Under the pieces are notes generated by a model. That model made no database searches, was not told the origin of the DNA, and worked only from the letters and a program-made list of their open reading frames with translations. From Dolomedes plantarius (Eukaryota; Arthropoda; Arachnida; Araneae; Dolomedidae), in assembly GCA_907164885.2 (NCBI GenBank), contig OU015495.1, forward strand, positions 97,890,332-97,954,331: a DNA stretch of 64,000 bases, read 5' to 3'. Shown here in pieces: positions 23,505 to 33,986 of this stretch. How positions within the stretch are numbered: position 1 is the first letter of the stretch; every line of letters starts with the position of its first letter. Both the position numbers and the translations under genes were made by a program.

Positions 23505-23590
23505 CGTAGCGCTTGTGCGGGAATTTGAACCGAGGACCTGTCGCTTTCTAGTCCGATGCGATAACCATTCAGCCACAGAGTCCTTGAGAG
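23505..23590 (-). mobile_element. tRNA-like SINE head or tRNA pseudogene
   Basis: On the minus strand GTGGCTGAATGG (A-box-like) is followed about 35 bases later by GGTTCAAATTCC (B-box-like). The acceptor and T stems do not pair, so it is not a functional tRNA. It lies in the insertion that splits the piggyBac MITE. Confidence 0.5.
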
Positions 23591-23888
23591 AAAGCACTTA
23601 TGAAGGGGGCATAACGCTTTTTAATTACGTGACGATTCGTGCCAGTTCACTCTACTGTAAGTCGTGTAAAAGATCTTCGTTCCAAAAATGAGAGTCCATC
23701 TTCGTGATATGCGGGATACCGTGTAATAGTTGCACATTTGATCGACTACATTAACTCCTGCTTTTGTCGTATTGTAATCCAGTATAATCGCTGGTTTACC
23801 AAGGTTAAATAACGGACTAACAATGAAGGGAAAGGAATAGAAGGATCAGAAAATCAAACCTCCATTAGAAAGGGTGTAGCTATAAATA

Positions 23889-25323
23889 CACTGCTGGCCA
23901 ATGTAAATGCAACACCCTGAAGGAAACACGCAAATAACATGAAATTTACAACATGCATTAGCAGAGGTGAGATATGCAAATGATTAGAATTTCAGCGCAG
24001 ACGCACATCACGCGCGCCTGTGGCGCCACTTCAAAGCGCTATTTAAGGCTTGGAGATTTCAACGATTTCAAGTTCGGCAATTGTGTTTTTCTTGTGGTTT
24101 TTTCAAAAAAAATTATCAAGTATGCCTCGTCGAAAACAGCGATCATCTTTTGATCAAGTATCCGAGTTCGACAGAGGAAGGATAGTGGCCTACCGTGATT
24201 GTGGATTATCTTTCAGGGAAATCGGTAGTCGTGTTGGACGAAACCAAACAACTGTAATGCGGATATGTGATCGGTGGATGCAGGAGGGTACGACGGACAG
24301 GCGTGTTCGATCGCATCCACCTCAGCGCACCACTTCACGTGATGACAGGCAAATTGTGCGCATGGCAGTGACGGATCGCTCAGTCACATCACGAACCATA
24401 GCACAGCACATGCAGTCTGTAACGCATCATCCAGTGTCTGCGCGTACAATTCGACGCCGTTTACAGCAGGGGTGTAGACGTCCGCAAGTCCGCAAGTTGT
24501 GCAGTCCGCAAGACGTCCATTGCTTTGTCTACCCTTGACGCAGAACCACAAACGTCTCCGCCGCCAATGGTGCGATGACAGAAGGATGTGGACGGCAGAA
24601 TGGAATGAAATTGTCTTTACTGACGAGTCACGCTTCTGTCTGCAACACCACGATGGTCGCATTCGAGTCTGGAGACACCGTGAAGAGAGGATGCTGAACA
24701 GCTGCGTTATGCACCGCCACACTGGTCCTGCACCGGGTATTATGGTATGGGGCGGTATTGCATATCACTCTCGCACACCTCTAGTACGCATTGCCGGTAC
24801 TTTAAACAGCCAGCTCTACATGTCTGAGGTGTTGGAGCCAGTTGTCCTTCCTTACCTTCAGGGCTTGCCCACAGCCATATTTCAACAGGATAATGCGCGA
24901 CCACACGTGGCACGCATTGTCCAACGGTTCTTCGTCAATCGCCAGATTGAATTGCTTCCCTGGCCGCCTCGCTCTCCGGATCTTTCGCCGATAGAAAACA
25001 TGTGGTCCATGGTTGCTCTACGATTGACCCAGATTCCATCCCCAGCTGCCACGGCAGATCAACTTTGGCAACGTGTGGAAGCTGCTTGGTCTGCTGTACC
25101 CCAAGAACTCATCCAAAGTCTCTTTGAATCATGTCGAGGCGTGTGGCAGCGGTGATCTCCAACAATGGCGGCTACTCTGGCTACTGATTTTGTCAGGAAC
25201 CACACTTCACAGAAGTCTATAAATTTAATCATTTGATACTTGGTCAACATGTTATCTACAAAATGAATTTTGTTGTGATATCTCTTGTCTTTCTTGGTGT
25301 TGCAATTTGGGTGGCCAGCAGTG
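23889..25323 (+). mobile_element. Tc1-family transposon, family E copy 1
   Basis: A 1435-bp element between TA at 23887-23888 and 25324-25325. Ends are CACTGCTGGCCAATG and, inward from the right, CACTGCTGGCCACCC, with a shared TGCAACACC further in. It inserted into the piggyBac MITE; the paralogous MITE at 44740 reads TATAAATAGAAACTGC across the empty site. A sister copy lies at 60675-62081. Confidence 0.95.
24122..25155 (+). pseudogene. Tc1 transposase, family E, disrupted by a 26-bp insertion
   Basis: It starts MPRRKQRSSFDQVSEFDRGR at the ATG at 24122. The helix-turn-helix (GLSFREIGSRVGRNQTTVMR) and second DNA-binding helices are intact. After RTIRRR the sister copy at 60907 reads straight on, but here 26 extra bases carrying additional GTCCGCAAG motifs shift the frame (about 24470-24515). 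Downstream, in the new frame, catalytic motifs are intact: VFTDESRFCL, FQQDNARPHVAR and SPDLSPIENMW, with 34 residues between the second and third acids (DD34E). It ends VWQR, TGA at 25153-25155. Apart from the insertion no stop is seen. Confidence 0.93.
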
Positions 25324-25421
25324 TAGAAACTGCTTAGAACATTCAATCCTTACATGTAATAATAAACCATTCAAAATTGCGAAAATGTTGCACTGTATAC
25401 CCGGGCGCGACCGCTGGAGGG

Positions 25422-27045
<1,624 letters not shown>

Positions 27046-27047
<2 letters not shown>

Positions 27048-28425
27048 CTGCTGGCCATTAAAATTGCAACACCAGAAAGGAAAGCAAATACTAAAACTTT
27101 ACTTATTGTACGTATAAAGCGTAATAGGAAGAAAACATTATTAAATTTATAGGCAATTAAAGGGTACACAGGGTCCGAAATTAGTACACACAGCTGCCGC
27201 TTCTGGCAGCTAAAACGGCCCTAATCCGGTTAGGCATCGAGTCGAACTGGGTTTGGATGACAGATACTTGCAATTCATTCCATGCTGCTTCAAGTCTATG
27301 CCACACTTCATCAATCGTAGTGGCTGGAGAGTGGAGAAGGCCAGTCTCTCAGCAACCCATGATCAGATGTTTTCAATGGGGGAGATACCTTGAGAACGTG
27401 CTGGCCAGCACAGCAGTCGAACATCCTCTGTGTCGAGGTAAGTCAGGACACGACAGGCAACATGCGGTCTTGCGTCATCTTGTTGAAAGATGACGTCTCT
27501 GAAGTCTCGAAGATAGGGCACAGCCACCGGCCTTAAGATCTCATAAATGTAATGTTGGTTGTTCAGATTACCGACGACGAGAACAAGAGGTGTTCGTGTC
27601 GTGTGCCCAATGGCTGTCCATACCATCACACCAGGTGCAGGGCCCGTATGACGATATCGAATGCAAGCAGGCAACAAGCATTCTCCTTGGTACCTCCAGA
27701 CACAGATACGTTTCGTCTAAAAAGACGACGTGGTGCCCCTCCTGTATCCAATTTTGTCGTAGGACGCACCACTGTCGCCGCGCGTCTCTATGCTACAGTG
27801 TCAAGGGAAGGAGCAATAATGGTCACCGTACAGACAGTCTGTGCTGCTTCAGATCAGAATCATCGCACTGCCCGTGAGGATTCTTGTCGTGCTACAAACA
27901 AGCCAACTTCCTGACTCAAGGTCCGTGATGTGGCTGTACGATCCTGCAAGGGTGACCTAACAACATGTCTGTCCCCTCGGACGTTAGTGAAGGGAGGCTG
28001 TTGAAATCCTGCATGGCGTTCAGTATGACCCTCCTGAACCCATCGATTTCATATTCGAATGACAATCATTGGATTCCGACCAATGCGAGTAGCAATATTG
28101 CGGAACGATAAACCACACTCTCGTTAGGCCCGATCCTGCCGCTACCGAATTCCTACACGTGCTGATAGCCCTTTCTCCTTCTTATACGAGGCATAACACA
28201 ATCTTCTCACAAACAACCAACATTCAAATGAGATTTTCGAATGATAAACCTGTTGCGTAACTTTCCTTTTATATACAGTTTGAGATGCCGTTTCTCCCTC
28301 CTGCGTAGTTCGATTGTGCTTAAATGCTAATCATTTGCATATCCCAGGATCTTCTTTCTTTCATGCCAATTTGTCGATGGGTGTTTGTATCACCTTCTTT
28401 TATGGTTTTGTAATTTTAATGGTTA

Positions 28426-28430
<5 letters not shown>
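27046..28430 (-). mobile_element. Tc1-family transposon inside a (TA)n tract
   Basis: About 1385 bp. Left end CTGCTGGCCATTAAAATTGC, right end inward ATGCTAACCATTAAAATTAC. The outermost CA expected for this family is obscured by the flanking TA repeats, so the last two bases at each end are uncertain. Both flanks are (TA)n, showing insertion into, and splitting of, one microsatellite. It contains one minus-strand transposase gene. Confidence 0.88.
27181..28194 (-). pseudogene. Tc1 transposase, heavily disrupted
   Basis: The start ATG is at 28194 (MPRIRRRKGYQ) and a TAG follows at about codon 14; further frameshifts break the DNA-binding half. An open block at 27363-27677 keeps HTGPAPGVMVW, the second catalytic motif FQQDDARPHVA and SPIENI. 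The very end, VIQTQFDSMPNRIRAVLAAR, is readable near 27240 and stops at TAA 27181-27183. More decayed than the family E copies, so probably older. Confidence 0.9.

Positions 28431-28478
<48 letters not shown>
28430..28478. repeat. (TA)n microsatellite between two Tc1 elements
   Basis: About 24 TA units, the shared flank of the elements at 27046-28430 and 28477-30002. Confidence 0.96.
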
Positions 28479-28479
<1 letters not shown>

Positions 28480-30002
28480 TGGTGTAAGAAATTAAGAGAA
28501 TTTGCAGACTTGTTCGATTATTTCTAGAACTACTGTACTGATTTTAATGAAATTTGATATGTACATACATTGATACAATACAAAAATATAACCATTCAAT
28601 AATTGTGATACACACGCATGATCATGCGTAACACTCATTGGAGTCGGAAGGTATGAAACAGTGGTTGAAGAATAACAAAACTATGGGTTAATTAATAGAT
28701 GGTGCTATTTTGCAGCAATCGGTGAATTTCAAATTGTAACAGTAAAAATGAGTAACCACCAATGTTTAGAGGATAAAATGAGGTGGCGAATTGTGGGGAG
28801 GCTAGAAGCAGGCCAATCTCAAGCCCAAATTTGTAGAGAGTACAATTTAACGCCAAGCGTCGTGTGTATCTTATGGAAACAGTTCCAGGATACCGGATCC
28901 ATCGAGAGAAAGCCTGGGCAAGGTCGTCCAAGAGCCACGACGGCCAGAGAAGATCACCGTTTGTCGATTATAGCGAGGCATAACAGGAGTGCTACAGCTT
29001 CTCAGCTCTCTCGTGACTTGTATGCAGCCACAGGAACCCGTGTATCAAGGGTGACTGTTTCCAAAAGACTTCATGAGAGAGGGTTGTTTCCAAGAAGACC
29101 TGCTGTTTGCGTTCCGCTCACTTCTACGAACAGGAGAATCCGTTTATCATGGTGCAGAGAGCATAGAGATTGGAGTATGGATCAATGGGCGACCGTTCTC
29201 TTCACTGATGAGTCCCGGTTCAGCCTAAACACCGATTCTCGCTGTACGTTCATATAGAGAGAACCAGGGACCCGCTACCCACTCTCCAATGTCCGCGAAA
29301 TCGACCAATATGGCGGAGGAGGTTTAATGGTCTGGGCAGGCATCATGTTACATGGCCGCACACCTCTCCATGTCTTTGAAAGAGGCACTGTGACTGGTGT
29401 GAGGTATAGGGATGAGGTCTTGGAGCCCTATGTTCGCCTTTTCAGGGTTGCAGTTGGTCCTGAGTTCATTTTAATGGGCGATAACGCGAGGTCACATAGA
29501 GCTCTACTGGTCGACGAATTTCTAGAGAGTGAGGATATTCGACGGATGGATTGGCCAGCCAGATCTCCAGACCTTAACCCTATAGAGCATGTCTGGGACG
29601 CTCTGGGGAGGGCAATTGCAACTCGCAACCTCCCTCCGAGAACCATCCAGGGAATGAAAACAGCGTTGCTGAACGAGTGGGACCAATTGCCACAGGAAAT
29701 GATAAACTGCCTTATTTCAAGTATGAAATCACGCTGCGAGACCTTTATATTTGTAAGAGGGGACAATACCCCTATTAACCCATCTATTAACCTATTTTTT
29801 GTTTATTCTGCAACCGCTGTTTCATACCTTCCGACTCCAACGAGTGTTACGCACGATCATGCGTGTGTATTACAATTATTGAATGGTTATTTCTTTTATA
29901 TTGTATCAATGTATGTACATATCAAATTTCATTAAAATTGGTACAGTAGTTCTAGAGATAATTTACCAAGTCTGCGAATTCTCTTAATTTCTTACATCAG
30001 TG
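28477..30002 (+). mobile_element. Tc1-family transposon with long (about 195-bp) inverted repeats
   Basis: The left arm starts CTGGTGTAAGAAATTAAG after the TA tract; the right arm, inward from 30002, starts CACTGATGTAAGAAATTAAG. Pairing continues with few mismatches for about 195 bp, to GAAACAGTGGTTG on the left (near 28675) and CAACCGCTGTTTC on the right (near 29810). TA flanks on both sides. The long arms distinguish it from the other Tc1 elements here, whose arms are about 25-55 bp. Confidence 0.92.
28748..29935 (+). pseudogene. Tc1 transposase, one amber codon from intact
   Basis: From ATG 28748 the frame reads MSNHQCLEDKMRWRIVGRLE, a helix-turn-helix, a GRPRATTA motif, the second DNA-binding helices, RRPAVCVPLT, and the first catalytic motif LFTDESRFSL. 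A single TAG at 29255-29257 follows TFI, where relatives have tryptophan, which is one base away. The same frame then continues without a break through GGGGLMVWAGI, LMGDNARSHRA and SPDLNPIEHVWD (34 residues between second and third acids). The expected end, near GDNTPI at about 29775, has lost its stop, and the frame runs on into the right inverted repeat to 29935. No frameshift. Probably very recently inactivated. Confidence 0.92.
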
Positions 30003-30038
<36 letters not shown>

Positions 30039-30050
30039 TGTATGTATATA
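30003..30050. repeat. TA/(ATGT)n microsatellite
   Basis: TA repeats turning into about nine ATGT tetranucleotides; right flank of the Tc1 element. Confidence 0.95.
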
Positions 30051-30683
30051 TCTGTGCGTGAAGGAAGAGAACATCTCTACTCCTCTGTTATATTCCCGTT
30101 GCTCCTACGCGCGCAGCATACACAAGAGAGACGAGATTTCCCTTCAATAGTTGCCAGGAGAAAGCGGCAACGTGTAGGCCAGGGGTGTCCAACACGCGGC
30201 CCGCGGACCGCATGCGGCCCAAAGCAAGTATTAGTGCGGCCCAGAGAAAGAATTTTTTTTTCATTAAAATAGGCTTTTATTCGATTGAACTTTTTACCAA
30301 CAGCAAAACATCTTCAAGTAAATTATTTTAGATATTACATTGATATTACATTTATATTTGCTAACATTGATTTGACAGTGTATATATAGTATAATGTATC
30401 AATTTGAAAGAATATGACAGTTAAAAATGCATCTGAAACAATTCAAACAATAAAGTGATGGAAATTTTCAAATTTTTTTTAAAATGCAGTGTATAACAAT
30501 TAAGTATATAATATACTAGCAAAAATATTATGCAAGGCTTGGAAATTACTCGTTATAAGTACATTTATAAATATAATAGGAGTGAATAAGTAATGTTTAC
30601 TTAGCTACCATTGACCTGTGGTACCTAGTGCTTCTAGTACTGTGTATCAATACTTAGTTACGCTCTTCGAATTGTCACTCCCT
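30051..30683. other. No gene; one isolated hAT-like end at 30180
   Basis: CAGGGGTGTCCAACACGC followed by GCGGCCC-rich sequence at 30180-30255 resembles the terminus and GC-rich subterminal repeats of hAT elements. I could not find the matching right end, so this is a truncated copy. The remainder is AT-rich. Confidence 0.5.
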
Positions 30684-30691
30684 CTTTAAGG

Positions 30692-31040
30692 CGTGGTTCC
30701 CAACCTGTAGAAGTCTACGGACCACTAAGCCAGAAATTGAACCATGTGCAGACCACCACCATCTCCCACTGCCTTTAGGGGGCGTATGGGGGTATAGAAT
30801 ATGCCCCTCAGGCAAAAAGGATACTGGATTAACGTACTCAAATTCTAACGTATCCTTTTCTAATAATAAAATAACTGTATTAAAATTTTAAGAAATTTTA
30901 ATTCAATACCTGATAGTTATCGGATGCCCTTCTAATTCAATGGACATTGCTTTCAAAATCCCCATTTATTTGGAAACTTTTTTATATGTGGTGCCGGACC
31001 ACTCACAAGGCTCTCGCGGACCACCAGTTGGGAACCACTG
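30692..31040. mobile_element. hAT-type MITE inserted in the target duplication of a SINE
   Basis: A 349-bp element. The left end CGTGGTTCCCAACC lacks one A compared with the right end inward, CAGTGGTTCCCAACTGG. Flanking 8-mers are CTTTAAGG (30684-30691) and CTTTAAGC (31041-31048), one mismatch. CGGACCAC motifs lie inside both ends. Non-coding. Confidence 0.85.
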
Positions 31041-31047
31041 CTTTAAG

Positions 31048-31205
31048 CGATGACTGGATGGCAAGGGTGCTGGCATTCGGTATCAGAGTCTGTGGGTTTG
31101 AATCCAACTCTTGGCATGGATGTTTGTAGCCGTTCGAAGTCGGCTTTAAGCAGTAAGCCCTCGTACAGCAAAAGTTGACCGTAGCCTTCCAAACCAAACC
31201 AAACT
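31048..31205 (+). mobile_element. tRNA-derived SINE, family B, copy 1
   Basis: Head GATGACTGGATGGC (A-box-like) and GGGTTTGAATCC (B-box-like), then ATGGATGTTTGTAGCCGTTC and a tail of CCAAA repeats, matching 45416-45597. CTCTTTAAG occurs after its tail (31206-31214) and before the hAT MITE on its left (30682-30690), consistent with a SINE target duplication that was later invaded by the MITE. Confidence 0.85.
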
Positions 31206-31214
31206 CTCTTTAAG

Positions 31215-32270
31215 TATACGGAAAGTTGATAAACGGAAGAAAATGATGCAGTTTGCCGTTATAAACCTCATATTCCATCATGTTGGTCTCTTGCAGTATG
31301 GTAACTCTCATTAAAATCCACCTTTATTCGTTAAACCGAACTCTTGCAACGTATAAAATTATTTCCATGTTTAAACAGACTTATTACAAATATCTTTTTT
31401 CTTTTACATTTAAGATTAAAACTTTAAATGAAACAAAATCATTAGTGGACAAAATCTGTGGTATAAATGACTTTCGTTTTCAGAAAACTTCTCTCATTTT
31501 CTTTACTGGAATTTTGAAAATAGTTTAAAGTTTTAAAACAATTACTTTTTAAGTTGAGTTTTTTTTTTTTTTTTTTTTGCTTTCTCGTTAAAGCACAGAA
31601 AACAATTTTATTACCGGAGTCTGGAGAGGGGAAAATGTTTTCTTTGCCACAGTCAGACTCGCAGTTTAGAGGATTATTAAAGTAAAAAGGTCTATAAATA
31701 GGCCAAAAGAGTACATTTAGATCAGGACAGTAGAAACAGAAAAAAGTTAAATGTAACTCTCCTGTTACTCTTTTTTTACCTTAACTGACAAGTATTTATT
31801 TAAAGGTTTCAAAATTAGATTTCCCTAGTAATAAACCTCTTTTGATAATCAGAAAAATTTAGTTACTATATGCATACGTTATTTCGAAAGAATAATTATA
31901 TGCTCGGAATACTTTACTTTCAACATGATTTTCTTTCCTTGAGAAACTCGCAATTGAAAGGGTGATTAGCAAAAGAAGACTTCTAAATATGGTGAGAGTG
32001 CGTTTTGAACTGTAGAGCAGGAATAGAAATAAAAGACGACAATACCGTTACGTTTAGTTACTGGACTGAAATTCTTCTGGAAACTTACTATGTAGTTAAT
32101 AACTTTCAGTCTATAATATTGGTTTTTCAACGAAATAGCCAACTTTTGCGAACAGTAAAACTTAATTATTGTATGCACATGATTGCTATTCTGGTACAAT
32201 AATTACATAGACATTTACCTTTTCCTTAAGGGGTGGGATAGCATGTATCCCAAGAATACGGGCCCAAGAA

Positions 32271-32272
<2 letters not shown>
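31215..32272. repeat. No gene; half of a diverged direct duplication (about 31600-32190)
   Basis: A poly-T run of 20 lies at 31559-31578. The stretch from ACAATTTTATTACCGG (31602) through TTTTCTTTGCC, CGCAGTTTA, GTCTATAAATA and later ACCGTTACGTTTAGTTACTG to AAACTTAATTATTG is similar, in order, to 39034-39459. The two copies lie on either side of the LTR element and fold-back element. Non-coding. Confidence 0.6.

Positions 32273-32327
<55 letters not shown>
32273..32327. repeat. (TA)n microsatellite, left flank of LTR element
   Basis: About 27 AT units directly abutting the 5' LTR. Confidence 0.96.
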
Positions 32328-32330
<3 letters not shown>

Positions 32331-32994
32331 CACATCGTGGACATCGGCACTCCTTATTTCGACTCAGCCGGTGGAATTGATGAGTTTTCCACATGTGTTG
32401 CAGGCACATCAAAAGGAACGCTAATGTGCAAAAGTCGCCAAATAACCATTCTTTTCTTCTTCCCGCAGTCAGCACATATGTTGCCGATCAGCGGCGGCAT
32501 CCATTAAACTAACAATGAAGTATGTACCGGGCCCAAATGGATTTCAGGTTTCCTTGAAAGGGTCGGCACGAGCGGAAGTGACCTCCATCGGCCCGGAAGT
32601 CCAGGTTGTTCCAGCAATTTGTGGAGTCTTCTGGATTCTTCTAGAAAATTGGAAAAAAAGGATAAAAGGACTCCCCTTCTTTGTCTGGGGGACTTTTTTA
32701 GCTGACCGACTGGTGAGACCGACAGCGCTGGAGAGCGCCGGGTCTGCGACGGCGGAAAGCCGATTAATCTTTTGAGAGATTGCACGGGTTTGCTCTGAAG
32801 AGAGACCGTGGAGAATGATTTTTGGCTTGTGTTAGCCAGGGAAATTCTTGTAATAAATTATGTTTTGTAAATATATTAAGGTTTAATAAAACCTTTTGTG
32901 CATATGTAAACAAGTTTCCTTCTCAAATTATTCCGTTTCGTGCTTTAACTTGTTTCACGAAGTTGGTTATTGATCGCTATGGGCCACATTACCA
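32328..32994 (+). repeat. 5' LTR
   Basis: Starts TGTCACATCG and ends ATTACCA, giving the usual TG...CA ends. AATAAA signals are at 32852-32857 and 32885-32890 and may direct polyadenylation. Small open frames here recur in the other LTR and are not genes. Confidence 0.93.
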
Positions 32995-32998
32995 TAGC

Positions 32999-33016
32999 TG
33001 GTGGCAGTCCGCTGGG
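32999..33016 (+). promoter_or_regulatory. Candidate primer-binding site
   Basis: TGGTGGCAGTCCGCTGGG begins four bases after the CA end of the 5' LTR. A TGG start is expected where the CCA end of a tRNA primes minus-strand DNA. I cannot assign the tRNA without a tRNA set. Confidence 0.65.
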
Positions 33017-33213
33017 ATTATTCCAGAAGAAATTGGAATTCGAGTCCACGTAGGACGGTGCGTCTGCAGTTCCAGAGGATCGAGAAGTGGAGTCTTCACT
33101 GATCGGGGAGCAGCACGGAGACTAGGATAGAAGCAAGACCGAGCAGCCTAAAAAGAGGACACCTTGGAGAGAAAGTCAATCAGCGGGTCGAGCTGGATGC
33201 AACGAATAAGAAG

Positions 33214-33844
33214 GTGAGTCCATTCGAAAATCTTTTTAGAGAGGTCTGAGTTTAAGTCGCCAGGCGCGTGAAATAAAAAATTAGTTTGGGAAAACTAAAA
33301 ATCCCTTAGGGGAAGATAGAATTTTGATTAGTGGTGATCAAGGTATGTGTGAGTAATCCATACGGAATCTCACAGCACGTTTGTGCAGAAAGAGAAAAAC
33401 GGTACTCAGTTTGGGAGACGTTGTTTGAATTGTGCTATAAAAATATTTATAGGTGTATATGGTGATATATGTTATAAATATTTTAAAACGTTTGATAGAA
33501 TGATATATGTTCTAGAGGGATACATGTTCTAGTGTAATATATGTTCTAGTATGATATATGTTCTAGAGGGATACATGTTCTAGTGTAATATATGTTCTAG
33601 TGTGATATATGTTCTAGAGGGATACATGTTCTAGTGTAATATATGTTCTAGTGTGATATATGTTCTAGAGGGATACATGTTCTAGTGTAATATATGTTCT
33701 AGTGTGATATATGTTCTAGAGGGATACATGTTCTAGTGTGATATATGTTCTAGTGTGATATACGTTCTAGTGTGATACATGTTCTAGTGTGACATACGTT
33801 CTAGAGTGATATATGTTCTAGTGTGATTTTGGTTCTATATTTTA
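33214..33844 (+). other. Possible leader intron of the LTR element
   Basis: AAGGTGAGT at 33211-33219 is a near-ideal splice donor in the untranslated leader. A T-rich tract ending TATATTTTAG at about 33844 could be the acceptor, upstream of the Gag ATG. Splicing would remove the whole minisatellite. This is inference from motifs only. Confidence 0.3.
33501..33829. repeat. 17-bp minisatellite with 51-bp higher-order unit
   Basis: Units such as TGATATATGTTCTAGAG, GGATACATGTTCTAGTG and TAATATATGTTCTAGTG follow in that order about four times (51-bp period) and then give way to variant 17-mers. It lies wholly in the 5' leader of the LTR element, between primer-binding site and Gag. Confidence 0.92.
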
Positions 33845-33986
33845 GACGTATTGGTAGAAGGTGATATATGCCTAAATTTTTAAAGTGCTAGGATATTGTA
33901 TATGTGTAGCTAGTGTATTCTAGACCGGGAAAATTGTGTTACGGTACTAGGGGTGACCGGTTAGGTTAATACAAAAAAAAAAAAAA

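Larger units (their letters stand above)
21636..25421 (+). mobile_element. piggyBac-type MITE, split by two later insertions
   Basis: It begins after TTAA (21632-21635) with CCCTTCAGCAGGCGCGCC and ends at 25421 with GGCGCGACCGCTGGAGGG; the right TTAA has decayed. It matches the uninterrupted 590-bp MITE at 44740-45329 in three blocks: 21636 to about 21920, about 23680 to 23888, and 25324 to 25421. The first gap is an insertion of about 1.75 kb containing a truncated piggyBac transposase and a tRNA-like head. The second is a complete Tc1 element in a TA. Confidence 0.88.

Noticed and set aside
27257..27914. Plus-strand frames of 78-120 codons across 27.3-27.9 kb
   Set aside because: They lie opposite the minus-strand Tc1 transposase pseudogene.
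32183..32475. Frames containing IYIYIY runs on both strands
   Set aside because: Microsatellite translation joined to LTR sequence.
32504..32785. Open frames of 86-102 codons on both strands inside the LTRs (also 37571-37852, 32822-33130)
   Set aside because: They recur only because the LTR is duplicated, overlap on opposite strands, and have no domain. Treated as LTR sequence.
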